From: Pseudotabrizicola sp.
Lineage (GTDB): Bacteria; Pseudomonadota; Alphaproteobacteria; Rhodobacterales; Rhodobacteraceae
Assembly: GCF_030656345.1 (NCBI RefSeq)
Contig: NZ_JAUSNR010000026.1
Location: 62,001-126,000, forward strand
DNA: 64,000 nt
Direction: 5' to 3'
Positions 34,756 to 43,925 of the stretch are shown in pieces. A program made the translations under genes and the position numbers. Each line of letters opens with the position of its first letter. Position 1 is the stretch's first letter. The notes below the pieces were generated by a model. The model searched no databases and was not told the DNA's origin. It worked only from the letters and a program-made list of their open reading frames with translations.

Positions 34756-35802
34756 ATGACAGCAAGTCCCCCCGGAAAAAGTGGCAAGCCCAGCCGTCGC
34801 ATCAGGCTGGATGATCTGGCCCGCGCCTGTGATGTCTCTATCGCCACGGTGTCGCGCGCGCTTTCCGGTGCGCCGGGCGTCCGCCCCGAACTGGTGGAAA
34901 AGATCCAGCGCAAGGCGCAGGAGTTCCGCTATGCCCTGCCATCCACCCTCGCCGGTCAGCGGCTCTTGATCCTGGCCAGCGCCGCCGCGATGGAAGATTA
35001 CGCTCGCAGCCAGTTCACCCTGAACGTCATGCAGGGCATCGAGGAACGCGCCCGCCTGCTGCGGGCTGAGGTGATTACGCAGGCGATCACCAGCACCGAG
35101 CAGGAACGGCAGGCCCTTGCAGAGGCTGCCACAGATCCGCGCGTCGCGGGCCTGCTGTTCCTGACGCTGGATGACGAAGATATGCTGACCCCCGCCCGCG
35201 CCCTTCGCAAACCCGTGGTTCTGGTCAATGGCGATGACCCGCTGATGCAGCTGTCGTCGGTTGCACCGTCCAACCGCGCCGCTGCCGCGATGGCGACCGA
35301 TTACCTGATGCGGCTGGGCCATCGCCGCATCCTGTTTCTCAGCCGCCGGGGCCGCCGCACGATTGAGCGCCGGGCCGAAGGCTGGCGCGACCGGATGACG
35401 GCGGGCGGGGCAACGCTTGACGCCGATCTGCAGATGGATGTCGCCGACTGGCTGCCCGATTGCGCCGCAACCGCCCTGCGCGACAGGGTGCGCACGCGGG
35501 GCGTGGATTTCACCGCCGTTCTGTGCGCCAGTGACTCTCTGGCGCTCGGGGCGTTGCAGGGGCTTGCCGCGCTGGGGATTGCGGTGCCTGACAGGGTGTC
35601 CGTCCTTGGGATGGACGGGCTGGCGCAGGGAGCGTTCTTTTCACCCGCGCTGACTGCGCTTGAAATTCCGATGCGCCACATCGGGGCAGCGGCGGTTGAT
35701 CTGGTGCGCGACCTGAGCCTTGGGGCCCACCTGCCCGCCCGCCGCATCGAATTCGCCTGTCGTCTGGTGGAACGCAGATCCTGCGGCCCAGTAGCCTCAT
35801 GA
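34756..35802 (+). CDS. LacI-family transcriptional regulator of the uronate operon
   Basis: A 348-residue repressor. ATG 34756 is preferred to the track start at 34648, which would translate through the operator region. The HTH is IRLDDLARACDVSIATVSRALSGAPGVRPELVEKI, followed by the sugar-binding periplasmic-like domain (LLFLTLDDEDMLTP, LVNGDD, DYLMRLGHRRILFLSRRGRRTIERRAEGW, and AVLCASDSLALGALQGLAALGI). It probably senses a uronate breakdown product such as a keto-deoxy sugar acid and releases the two operators. It is convergent with gmd. Confidence 0.9.
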   Translation: MTASPPGKSGKPSRRIRLDDLARACDVSIATVSRALSGAPGVRPELVEKIQRKAQEFRYALPSTLAGQRLLILASAAAMEDYARSQFTLNVMQGIEERARLLRAEVITQAITSTEQERQALAEAATDPRVAGLLFLTLDDEDMLTPARALRKPVVLVNGDDPLMQLSSVAPSNRAAAAMATDYLMRLGHRRILFLSRRGRRTIERRAEGWRDRMTAGGATLDADLQMDVADWLPDCAATALRDRVRTRGVDFTAVLCASDSLALGALQGLAALGIAVPDRVSVLGMDGLAQGAFFSPALTALEIPMRHIGAAAVDLVRDLSLGAHLPARRIEFACRLVERRSCGPVAS

Positions 35803-35927
35803 CCCACACGCGCAGGCGGGATTGAAACGATCCCACACCGGGGTCGATGGGTTGGCCGACGCGCAACCGGATCAGCCATGAGGCTGCAAAGTTGGCAGGA
35901 GGTTGCGGAGGCTGCGTCGCTTGGCGG

Positions 35928-37052
35928 TCAGCCGTCTTCACGGCTGACGCAAACGTCGTGGCCATGCGCCTTCAGCAGCGCGTGGCGGCGGGCAGCGTTC
36001 AGATCTTGCGCCACCATTTCGGCGCACATCTGCTGCGCGGTGATCTCGGGCGTCCAGCCCAGCCTTTCGCGCGCTTTTGTCGGATCACCCAGCAAGGTTT
36101 CCACCTCGGCCGGGCGGAAATAGCGCGGATCAATGCGCAGCACCACATGGCCGGGCCGCACCGCCGGGGCCTTGTCGCCCTGCACATCCACCACCGTGGC
36201 GGCTTCATCCACCCCTTCCCCCTGAAAGCTGAGCGTCAGGCCAAGCTCGGCCGCGCTCCAGGTAATGAACTCGCGCACGGAATACTGCTTGCCGGTCGCG
36301 ATGACAAAATCTTCGGCGCTGTCTTGCTGCAGCATCATCCATTGCATGCGGACGTAATCCTTGGCGTGGCCCCAGTCGCGCAAGGAATCGATGTTGCCCA
36401 TGAACAGGCAGGTTTCCAGACCCTGCGCGATATTGGCCAGTCCGCGGGTGATCTTCCGGGTGACAAAGGTTTCCCCCCGGCGCGGGCTTTCATGATTGAA
36501 CAGAATGCCGTTGCAGGCAAACATGCCGTAGGCCTCGCGGTAATTCACCGTGATCCAGTAGGCGTAAAGCTTGGCCACCGCATAGGGGCTGCGCGGGTGG
36601 AACGGCGTGGTTTCGCGCTGCGGCGTTTCCTGCACAAGGCCGTAGAGTTCCGAGGTCGAGGCCTGATAGAAGCGCGTCTTCTGGTCCAGCCCCAGAAAAC
36701 GGATCGCCTCAAGCAGGCGCAGGGTGCCGGTGCCATCGACATCAGCGGTGTATTCGGGGGCCTCAAAGCTGACCGCGACATGGCTTTGCGCGCCCAGATT
36801 ATACACCTCATCGGGCTGCACCTGCGCCAGAATGCGCGTGAGGTTCGACGTGTCGGACAGATCGCCGTAATGCAGGCGCAACCGGGCATTATCCAGATGC
36901 CGGTCCTGATAGATATGGTCAATCCGCTGGGTGTTGAACTGCGATGCCCGCCGTTTGATGCCATGCACCTCATACCCCTTGTCCAGCAGTAATTCCGCCA
37001 GATAAGAACCGTCCTGGCCGGTAATGCCGGTAATAAGGGCGCGTTTGGTCAT
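35928..37052 (-). CDS. gmd: GDP-mannose 4,6-dehydratase Gmd
   Basis: A 374-residue extended short-chain dehydrogenase converting GDP-D-mannose to GDP-4-keto-6-deoxy-D-mannose, the first committed step to GDP-L-fucose. Motifs: NAD(P)-binding [15 protein letters not shown], then [23 protein letters not shown], the catalytic YAVAKLYAY (YxxxK), [16 protein letters not shown] and the C-terminal [22 protein letters not shown]. Last gene of the five-gene minus-strand run led by the TPR-like gene. The next enzyme, Fcl, is encoded divergently at 42056. Confidence 0.96.
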   Translation of the reverse strand: MTKRALITGITGQDGSYLAELLLDKGYEVHGIKRRASQFNTQRIDHIYQDRHLDNARLRLHYGDLSDTSNLTRILAQVQPDEVYNLGAQSHVAVSFEAPEYTADVDGTGTLRLLEAIRFLGLDQKTRFYQASTSELYGLVQETPQRETTPFHPRSPYAVAKLYAYWITVNYREAYGMFACNGILFNHESPRRGETFVTRKITRGLANIAQGLETCLFMGNIDSLRDWGHAKDYVRMQWMMLQQDSAEDFVIATGKQYSVREFITWSAAELGLTLSFQGEGVDEAATVVDVQGDKAPAVRPGHVVLRIDPRYFRPAEVETLLGDPTKARERLGWTPEITAQQMCAEMVAQDLNAARRHALLKAHGHDVCVSREDG

Positions 37053-37123
37053 GGTTGTTCCAGTTTCTGAGACGTTGCAGTTTCCACCACCAACCCAATC
37101 AGGTCGATTGCAGGATGTGAGAG

Positions 37124-37690
37124 TCAGCGTTTTTGTTTGCCAATATGGTCAAGCAAACGGTCCTTATATCTGGTGATGACATGATCGCGCAGGCTGCCAC
37201 TTTTCCGTTCAAACTCCGGATCGAACGCGGCCAGCGATGACAGATGGGTATCAAAATCGATCAGCGAATACATGTCACCAATTCTGATGACATTCCCGGT
37301 TTTAAGATCGGAGAACACCCAGCCACTTTGCACTGTCGCGCCAAACAGACGGTCGACAAAATCATCCGGAATGACGGCCGGGTGTTCGCCTCGACGCGTC
37401 ACATAGCCGCGAAGGATGCCGACCGGATCGTAAATGAACTCTTCCAGCGCACCGCTCAGTTCCGGAAGGAACAAGCCCGTGTCAAAACCGTGCAGCAGTT
37501 TCAGATTCCTGACAGTGACAAACTTTCCCCCGACCGCCGCGACCGTCCGCGCGACGAAATGTTCTCCCCAGACCTTGTAATATCGGTCGTTGGTCCGGAA
37601 CATCCGCCTGTCCTGCGTCGTGCCAGCCCCCCATCGGTTTGGATCGGTGCAATCCGTCAACCCGCTGAAATCAATGTCGGACAGCAGCAC
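37124..37690 (-). CDS. Small kinase-like protein, partner of the methyltransferase
   Basis: A 188-residue protein starting with GTG directly after the methyltransferase TAG stop (no gap). The segment [40 protein letters not shown] resembles the catalytic loop and metal-binding DFD of aminoglycoside/LPS-kinase-like folds (D-x-K-x-x-N ... IDFD). The N-terminal lobe is short ([17 protein letters not shown]) and no clear glycine loop is visible. It may be a minimal sugar or lipid kinase, or an inactive relative. AT content is visibly higher than in flanking genes, shared with the methyltransferase, suggesting joint acquisition. Confidence 0.65.
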   Translation of the reverse strand: MLLSDIDFSGLTDCTDPNRWGAGTTQDRRMFRTNDRYYKVWGEHFVARTVAAVGGKFVTVRNLKLLHGFDTGLFLPELSGALEEFIYDPVGILRGYVTRRGEHPAVIPDDFVDRLFGATVQSGWVFSDLKTGNVIRIGDMYSLIDFDTHLSSLAAFDPEFERKSGSLRDHVITRYKDRLLDHIGKQKR

Positions 37691-38350
37691 CTAGCGCTCT
37701 CCCGTCAGAACGGGAAACACCTCGGACCCGAGCATTTTTTCACTGACCGCTACCGAGATCTTTTTCATGCCCAGCGCCTCAAGGAACCGGATGTTTCCGG
37801 CAATGTCAAAAACACCGTCAAACCGCGTGTTCTTGCTGATATGCCCGGAAAACGATCCGCGTTCGGCGGCAAGAATGCGGCCGGGACGGCATTGTATGAC
37901 CACGCAGTCACATTTCTTTTTTGCATCTTCAATGATCAGGTCAATTTCATCATCTGACAGATGATAAAGTACCAGGGTCAGCAGCAGGGCATCATAGTCA
38001 ATGCGCGTGCAGGTTGCGGCGCTTTCATTCAAAAGCGTGATATTGTCGAAGCTGTAGCCCTTGTCCTTGAAAAATTGCAGCCACCTGCCGCTGATGTCAA
38101 AAATTGACCTGTCAATTTCAAGACCGGTCACCGTCTTTGCAAATTGGCTTGTCAGCATGGTGTACATGCCAAAATTGCTGCCGATTTCAAGAACATTGCG
38201 GTTTCGGAACAGTTCAAGTTTCCTGATGACAGGCTCTGTCTTCTGATCAACCCGCTGATAGCTGAGCGGATACCCCCCGACTTTACTTTCGGAAATACTC
38301 TTCATCAACTCATCAAAGTGGCCGGTGAAATCCGCAGAACTGAAGGACAT
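37691..38350 (-). CDS. Class I SAM-dependent methyltransferase in glycan locus
   Basis: A 219-residue protein: ATG 38350 with GAGG about 7 bp upstream, 9 bp after the large glycosyltransferase. SAM-binding motif I is RNVLEIGSNFGMYTMLTSQF, followed by KTVTGLEID (motif II acidic end) and DALLLTLVLYHLSDDEIDLIIEDA (motif IV/V region). Substrate is unknown; a sugar or glycan-intermediate methylation is likely from context. Base use is clearly more AT-rich than the neighbours, together with the coupled kinase-like gene. Confidence 0.8.
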   Translation of the reverse strand: MSFSSADFTGHFDELMKSISESKVGGYPLSYQRVDQKTEPVIRKLELFRNRNVLEIGSNFGMYTMLTSQFAKTVTGLEIDRSIFDISGRWLQFFKDKGYSFDNITLLNESAATCTRIDYDALLLTLVLYHLSDDEIDLIIEDAKKKCDCVVIQCRPGRILAAERGSFSGHISKNTRFDGVFDIAGNIRFLEALGMKKISVAVSEKMLGSEVFPVLTGER

Positions 38351-38359
38351 CGCTTTTCC

Positions 38360-41293
38360 TCAACTGTTTAAAATTTTACGCGTCAGACATGGGGCCGTCT
38401 GCAACGCCTCATAGATGGCGGATTGCGCCACAGCGTGGCAAAACCCCTCATAGCTCAGGTCAATCACTGCGCGGCGCTGCAACAGATACTGGTGGGCCGC
38501 CTCTACAAGACCGGGCGTGGCCAGCGCCCGGTCCGCCCCGGCTTCATCCGTCACATACAGCGGATAGTCGGCACCCAGATATTCCATCACCGCAGGCAGC
38601 GGGTTGATCAGGATGGGCGTTGCGCGGGCGATGCATTCGATCACCACATTGTTCGCCGCCGTGCCATACAGCAGACACAGCACCACCGAGGATGACAGCA
38701 GCGCGTCGTAGCGGGCGTTGGGGACGAACGCCACCATCTCGACCCCCGGGTCGCGCTGATCGCCGAAGACGGCGATGTCGCGCTGCAAAAACGCCGTCGT
38801 CCATTGTTTGAGCAGCATGATCCGCCTGTGCCCGGGCGCACGCAGCCGGTGGATCGCCTGCAGCCGCCGCAGCCAGTCGCCCACCTGCACCACCGCCGGC
38901 GCGGCGCGATAGGCGGAAGGGTCGAACAGTCTGGCGTCATATCTGGTCGGGTGTTTGACCGACAGGGTCGCCACGCCGGGCAAGAAACGGTTCAGATCCG
39001 CCTCCAGATCCTGCGCGAGCGTCAGGATGCCCCGGCAGGCGGGCAATGATTGCCGGAACAGCGCGGAGGTCAGAAAGGTCTCGGGCCGGGTTGCAGGTTC
39101 AAACCAGTCCGGCGTTTCAAACGGGACATGCAGAATGCCGATCCAGGGCCGCGTCAGGGCGCAGGGATTTGGGGATCTCGCCTCGCCCTCGGCATCGCCC
39201 CAGACGAACTGCCGTTCGAGAAAGGGGATGACCTGCACACCATCCTCCCCGTCGATTTCCAGCGGGGTCAGTGCGTTGACCAATGCGTTGAAATTGTTGC
39301 GGTGCTGGCCATAGTCGCGGGCCGTTCCCCCCAGACACAGCTTGCGCGGCAGACCGGCGGGCGGTCCATTCCGCTTTGGCTGCGCCCCGCTGCGCCGGGC
39401 CAGAAACAGCGGCAGAAACTCATCCTCCACCACCTTGTGCAGACGGTCCAGATCGGTACCGCGACGGTTGTGCGACGTGGGATTGACGAAGTAAAACCCC
39501 AACGGGGCCGGATCAAGCCAGCCCGATCCGCCACCCTGCAGCACCTTCAGCCAGAACGCCCAGTCGGCAAAGGTGCCATAGCGCCCTTCATCGAACCAGC
39601 CGAAGCGGGCATGCAGCGCGCGGCGCCAGACCGGCATGCAATGCGGCAAGTTGAACGGCTCCAGCCCCGGCGGGGACTGATCCGTCAGCGTAGCAAGATC
39701 GCAGAACCCGAAGGCACCGGGCCGGTCGGCATACCAGGCGTCGCGGTTGTCGGGCAGGGTTCCGTCATCGGGGAAGACATAGAACGGGTTCAGGGCGCTG
39801 GCCGCCACCAGCACCTCGGGCCGGCTGTCCAGCTGGGCAACCAGCGTGGCCACATGGGCAGGGTCGCGCAGATCATCGACATTGGCGTTGGAAACATAGG
39901 GCGTGCGCGCCACCCTGATGCCGATGTTCCAGCAGGCATAAAGCCCCGGGTCCTTGCGGAACCACAGCACTGTCGCGGTGGGATAGCGCGACAGATGGGC
40001 ATCCAGCAGACCGGCCTCATGGGCCGTCAGGGTCGAGACAAGGAACACATGTTCGATCTGGCTGCCATAGCCGTCAAGCCGGGTGCAATTGGTCAGAAAC
40101 CCGTTCATGAATGCATCGGCCCGGAACACCGAGGTCATCAGCGTGCAGCCAAGCGCCACGGGCGCAGGCAAAGTGTTTGCGGTCAGGGTCAGGAAAACCC
40201 CTTCAACCTCGGCCAGCAGCGCCGCATCGATCCGGTCGATATCGGCAACGAAGGCCAGAGATTGCAGGGTCCCGTGATCGCCGTTCAGCAGTGCGCAACG
40301 CAGCGCAGCGACGCCGTCGCAGGGCCTCAGGACCGACGCTGCCGGATATTCGGCCAGCACGGCAAGATTTTCAGCGATGATCCGGTCCGGGTCGGCATCG
40401 CACAGGATCATGACTTCGCAGGCGTGCCGGTCAGCCAGAGCGCAGAGGGGCGCAAGATGCGCGGCCAGAGCGTGTTCCAGCCCTGCCGGCACCGCCATAT
40501 ATATTCTGGGCCGGTTGGTGCTGGCCGGTGCCGGTCGGTAACCGGCGCGAAGCCAGCGGGTCGACACCCAAGGGTTGCCAAAGTAGTTCCACGGGTAGAC
40601 CGCATTCTGTTTGGTGTGCCGCCAGAGAATTTCCTGCGACGTCTCGTCCGCATTGACCTCGCGATAATACGCATCGTCCTTGGGCTGCTCATGGTGCTGC
40701 AGCACGATATCAAGGCATGGGTTGAACACCTCGCAGCCCGACCCGAGCAGATCATGGGTCAGCAGCATGTCGCAGTTCATCTGGCCGGGGCAATAGAACA
40801 GATCACGCGTCAGATGCAGCGGCTGGCAGAACGCCCAGGCATCGGCCGAGAGGGTGTTGGGCAGACCGTTGCCGTCATACAGCGTCAGGGCAAGTTCGCC
40901 ATCCTGCGGATCATGCCGGGTCAGTGCAAACACCACCGGCGCGCCCTCGCCTGCCATCGCCGCCAGCGTTTCAGTCAACCGCGCGGCCGAGCCATCGTCG
41001 GCCAGGCTGATATCGGCGTTCAACATTGCCACCGCCTGCGCGCCATGGGTCAGGCAATGGTTGGCGCAGGTGAACAGATCGGCAAAGGTGGGCCGCTGAC
41101 CGGTGTGTTCGATCCGGACGCGCCCTGACGCGCCAGCGGAGGCGGCGGCCGCGATGTACCAGTCCGGCCTGCCCTCGGTCAGCACCACAATTTCTGACAC
41201 AGCCGCAAGCGCCAGATTGGCCCGCAGGGCCGCCAGAACCGGATCGCGGCGGTCGGCGGGCAGATTGCCGATTGTGGTAACAAGGGTGATCAA
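38360..41293 (-). CDS. Large multi-module glycosyltransferase
   Basis: A 977-residue protein. The track frame begins at 41503, but TTG 41293 with AAGAG upstream starts the first plausible domain (LITLVTTIGNLPADRRDPVLAALRANL). I see three modules. Residues 1 to about 225 are GT-A-like (EIVVLTEGRPDWYIA, MLNADISLADDGS). Residues about 410-630 are a GT2-like domain (FLVSTLTAHEAGLLDAHL, LYACWNIGIRVARTPYVSNANVDDLRDP, FGWFDEGRYGTFADWAFWLKV). Residues about 645-977 look like a GT-B-type transferase with a nucleotide-binding-like end (AANNVVIECIARATPILINPLPAVMEYLG). It probably adds more than one sugar to the locus's glycan. Specificity is unknown. Confidence 0.78.
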   Translation of the reverse strand: MITLVTTIGNLPADRRDPVLAALRANLALAAVSEIVVLTEGRPDWYIAAAASAGASGRVRIEHTGQRPTFADLFTCANHCLTHGAQAVAMLNADISLADDGSAARLTETLAAMAGEGAPVVFALTRHDPQDGELALTLYDGNGLPNTLSADAWAFCQPLHLTRDLFYCPGQMNCDMLLTHDLLGSGCEVFNPCLDIVLQHHEQPKDDAYYREVNADETSQEILWRHTKQNAVYPWNYFGNPWVSTRWLRAGYRPAPASTNRPRIYMAVPAGLEHALAAHLAPLCALADRHACEVMILCDADPDRIIAENLAVLAEYPAASVLRPCDGVAALRCALLNGDHGTLQSLAFVADIDRIDAALLAEVEGVFLTLTANTLPAPVALGCTLMTSVFRADAFMNGFLTNCTRLDGYGSQIEHVFLVSTLTAHEAGLLDAHLSRYPTATVLWFRKDPGLYACWNIGIRVARTPYVSNANVDDLRDPAHVATLVAQLDSRPEVLVAASALNPFYVFPDDGTLPDNRDAWYADRPGAFGFCDLATLTDQSPPGLEPFNLPHCMPVWRRALHARFGWFDEGRYGTFADWAFWLKVLQGGGSGWLDPAPLGFYFVNPTSHNRRGTDLDRLHKVVEDEFLPLFLARRSGAQPKRNGPPAGLPRKLCLGGTARDYGQHRNNFNALVNALTPLEIDGEDGVQVIPFLERQFVWGDAEGEARSPNPCALTRPWIGILHVPFETPDWFEPATRPETFLTSALFRQSLPACRGILTLAQDLEADLNRFLPGVATLSVKHPTRYDARLFDPSAYRAAPAVVQVGDWLRRLQAIHRLRAPGHRRIMLLKQWTTAFLQRDIAVFGDQRDPGVEMVAFVPNARYDALLSSSVVLCLLYGTAANNVVIECIARATPILINPLPAVMEYLGADYPLYVTDEAGADRALATPGLVEAAHQYLLQRRAVIDLSYEGFCHAVAQSAIYEALQTAPCLTRKILNS

Positions 41294-41346
41294 GCGGCAC
41301 TCTTCTCTTGGGTCTGCACCTTGGCGCGTAGCGGTTGAACGGCGGA

Positions 41347-41802
41347 TCAGGCGGCGCGCCGGTAGGCAAGAGCAACGCTGCGGGCAAGGATTGCCTGCGC
41401 CTGTGCCCGTTCGGGGTATCCGGATGCGGCCAGCCGCCGCAGCAACTGATGCGCGCGCGCCGGATCGCCACCGCGAAGATGCCCCGCCGCCACCGCAAGC
41501 CACAGATCGGGGCGGCAGGGATCTTTGGCCAGATCCGCCTCTGCCTCTGCCACCGCCTGACTGTCCGGAACGGGCAAGTCCGCCAGACCGTCCAGCGGAT
41601 CATCGCTCTGCTCGGGCAGGCGCAGCAGCCCTTCCGGCAGCGGCAGGCGCAGGTTGATCAGGCGGGCGAAAATCACATACTGACCGCGCAGATGGCTGTT
41701 CCGCGCCACAACCGGGCTGCTTTGCAACGCCGCCAGTTCGCCGATGATCCTGTCATGCAGGCTGCCATCCTGGCGCAAAGACTCGAGGTAAAGTTCGTAC
41801 AT
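41347..41802 (-). CDS. TPR-like hypothetical protein leading the glycosyltransferase operon
   Basis: A 151-residue helical protein from ATG 41802 (a TTG three codons upstream is also in frame; neither has a good Shine-Dalgarno). The second half reads as tetratricopeptide-like repeats: AEAEADLAKDPCRPDLWLAVAAGHLRGGDPARAHQLLRRLAASGYPERAQAQAILARS. It lies 53 bp upstream of the large glycosyltransferase and is probably cotranscribed. A scaffold or chaperone role for the transferase is possible; no direct evidence. Confidence 0.6.
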   Translation of the reverse strand: MYELYLESLRQDGSLHDRIIGELAALQSSPVVARNSHLRGQYVIFARLINLRLPLPEGLLRLPEQSDDPLDGLADLPVPDSQAVAEAEADLAKDPCRPDLWLAVAAGHLRGGDPARAHQLLRRLAASGYPERAQAQAILARSVALAYRRAA

Positions 41803-41871
41803 CTGCTGCAAAGGGGGGCTGCCCGTTTTGAGGTGATCTGCGCTATGCCCTTCTGCGATATCGCCAGTTTA

Positions 41872-41887
41872 TTAACGGACTGTTAAC
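41872..41887. promoter_or_regulatory. CtrA-type binding site in divergent glycan promoter
   Basis: TTAA-CGGACTG-TTAAC (41872-41887) is a full match to the CtrA consensus TTAA-N7-TTAAC of alphaproteobacteria. A second near-copy overlaps it (TTAACGACGATTAAG, N6 spacing). It lies 70 bp upstream of the TPR/glycosyltransferase operon and 169 bp upstream of fcl, so it could control either side. In Rhodobacterales CtrA governs motility, gene transfer agents and surface traits. Confidence 0.6.
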
Positions 41888-42055
41888 GACGATTAAGATG
41901 CAGTGCCTGCAAACGGGTTTGGTCCGGGGTTGCACGGCCTGCGACTGGTGCGTGTTGCCTGCTGCAGGGCCCGCTCCCGCCGGGCGCAGATCGTCTTGCC
42001 ACAGGACTGTGCAGTCAGTATCGTTCTGGTTGAATTATTCTGGAACGCCTGACCA

Positions 42056-43030
42056 ATGAAAATCTACATCGCCGGACACCGGGGCATGGTCGGGTCTGCC
42101 ATCCTGCGCCTGTTGCAGGCGCGTGTTGCAGCGGGCGAAGCGCTGACCCTGCTGACCCGCAGCCATGCCGAGCTTGACCTGACCAGCCAGACGCAGGTTC
42201 AGGCCTTCATGCAGAAGGAACGGCCCGATGTGGTGATTCTGGCCGCCGCAAAGGTTGGCGGTATCCATGCCAACAACAGCTATCCGGCGGATTTCATTTA
42301 TCAAAACCTGATGATCGAATGCAATGTGATCCATCAGGCCCATGCCGCCGGGGTCAGACGGCTGTTGCAGTTGGGGTCGTCCTGCATCTACCCCCGCGCG
42401 GTCGCACAGCCGATGGCGGAAGGTGCCCTGCTGACCGGCGTGTTGGAGCCGACGAATGAACCCTATGCCATCGCCAAGATCGCCGGGATCAAGCTGTGCG
42501 AAAGCTACAACCGGCAGCACGGCACCGATTTCCGGTCGGTGATGCCAACCAACCTTTACGGCCCCGGCGACAATTTCCATCCGCAGAACAGCCATGTGCT
42601 GCCCGCCCTGATCCGCCGGTTTCACACCGCCGCCCGCGCCGGTGAAAAGCGGGTGACGATCTGGGGTTCTGGCCAGCCCCGACGCGAATTCCTGCACGTT
42701 AATGATATGGCCGAGGCCAGCCTGTTCGTGCTGGATCTGCCAAAAGACGTGTATGACGCAAACACGCAACCGATGCTCAGCCACATCAATGTGGGGACCG
42801 GGCGGGATATCACGATCCTTGATCTGGCCCGCACCGTCGCCGAAGTGACCGGCTTTGGCGGGCAGATAGAGACGGACCCGACAAAGCCCGACGGCACGAT
42901 GCAAAAGCTGATGGATGTGTCGCGGCTGGCCGGCATGGGCTGGCGGGCCCGGATCGAGTTGCGTGACGGACTCGCGCAGACCTATGACTGGTTCCTGTCG
43001 ACTGACCCCGATGCGCTGCGCGCCTCCTGA
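42056..43030 (+). CDS. fcl: GDP-L-fucose synthase Fcl (WcaG)
   Basis: A 324-residue epimerase-reductase that turns GDP-4-keto-6-deoxymannose into GDP-L-fucose with NADPH. Motifs: [20 protein letters not shown] (cofactor binding), [26 protein letters not shown] (catalytic Ser/Cys), [15 protein letters not shown] (YxxxK) and [23 protein letters not shown]. Normal length. It is divergent from the glycosyltransferase operon over a 253-bp region with the CtrA-type site, and followed 30 bp later by the candidate fucosyltransferase. Confidence 0.96.
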   Translation: MKIYIAGHRGMVGSAILRLLQARVAAGEALTLLTRSHAELDLTSQTQVQAFMQKERPDVVILAAAKVGGIHANNSYPADFIYQNLMIECNVIHQAHAAGVRRLLQLGSSCIYPRAVAQPMAEGALLTGVLEPTNEPYAIAKIAGIKLCESYNRQHGTDFRSVMPTNLYGPGDNFHPQNSHVLPALIRRFHTAARAGEKRVTIWGSGQPRREFLHVNDMAEASLFVLDLPKDVYDANTQPMLSHINVGTGRDITILDLARTVAEVTGFGGQIETDPTKPDGTMQKLMDVSRLAGMGWRARIELRDGLAQTYDWFLSTDPDALRAS

Positions 43031-43060
43031 CCAGCGCGCGCGGGTCCGGGGGCACGGCTG

Positions 43061-43921
43061 ATGCCCGCTGCCCGCGCGCACCTGTTCATCGACACCCAGC
43101 ACGGGCTATGCAACCGGCTGCGGGCCATGGCGTCGGCTGCGGTGATCGCAAGGGGGACGGGGCGGCAACTGGTTGTGGTCTGGCGGCCCGACCACCATTG
43201 TCAGGCGCGATTGGCCGATCTGCTGGATTACCCCGGCCCGGTGATCGAGGATGACAGCGCCGACAGTTTCCGCGCGCGGGCCACAAAGGTCTATAATTAC
43301 ATGGAGATCGAGCCGGGATCGGCGCATGGCGCAGCGGTGCTGGAGGGCAAGGACACCGGGGGTGATGTCTATATCCGGTCGGCCTATTCCCTGACCACCC
43401 GCCTGACCAGCATGGCGCAAGAGCAGGTCTTTCTGCGCCGGTTGGTGCCGTCACAGCCGGTCTGGGATCTGGTGCAAACAGTGCGCCACCCGTCGGACGT
43501 GGCGGCGCATATCCGCATGGCCACCGGCCCGGCCTTCGACCATCTGTCGCATGAATCCCCTGAAAACTGGCCCGCAGAGCGGCACCGCGAGCTGATCGAA
43601 TGGCGCATGAAAAGTGATGTGTCCCGCTTTGTCGACCGCCTGACGCGGGCGTTTGATCAGGGGGCCAGACACGCCTTTGTCGCCGCCGATCTGGCTGCAA
43701 CCTATGCCGCGCTGTCCGAAAGGTTTGGCCACAAACTGCGCTTTCTGCCGCGCGAATCGTACGACCGCTCGCCCCGGCAGTTGCAATATGCGATGGCCGA
43801 CCTGATGCTGCTGACCTCGGCACCGCTGCTGCTGGCCAGCCATTGGAGCTCTTTTTCCGATGTTGCGCAGCGATTGTCGCGGCCCTTTCACCGGGTGGAA
43901 CGCAGCGGCATCGATTTCTGA
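43061..43921 (+). CDS. Candidate fucosyltransferase (O-FucT/NodZ-like fold)
   Basis: A 286-residue protein with hallmarks of the fucosyltransferase-like GT-B superfamily. It has an N-terminal GLCNRLRAMASAAVIARGTGRQLVVVW loop followed by DHHCQARLADLL, a middle motif VAAHIRMATGP (the HxR motif that binds GDP-fucose phosphates), then HAFVAADLAATYAALSERFG, and a C-terminal AMADLMLLTSAPLLLASHWSSFSDVA. It lies directly after fcl, which makes GDP-fucose, in the same orientation. The assignment combines sequence pattern and context; NodZ-type alpha-1,6 or another linkage cannot be decided. Confidence 0.7.
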   Translation: MPAARAHLFIDTQHGLCNRLRAMASAAVIARGTGRQLVVVWRPDHHCQARLADLLDYPGPVIEDDSADSFRARATKVYNYMEIEPGSAHGAAVLEGKDTGGDVYIRSAYSLTTRLTSMAQEQVFLRRLVPSQPVWDLVQTVRHPSDVAAHIRMATGPAFDHLSHESPENWPAERHRELIEWRMKSDVSRFVDRLTRAFDQGARHAFVAADLAATYAALSERFGHKLRFLPRESYDRSPRQLQYAMADLMLLTSAPLLLASHWSSFSDVAQRLSRPFHRVERSGIDF

Positions 43922-43925
43922 CCCG

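Noticed and set aside
39050-41128. 692-residue plus-strand ORF
   Set aside because: Shadow of the large glycosyltransferase; no ribosome site or domain.
41294-41503. N-terminal 70-residue extension of the large glycosyltransferase
   Set aside because: Low-complexity Arg/Ala/Gly sequence overlapping the TPR-like gene; the TTG at 41293 has a ribosome site and starts the fold.
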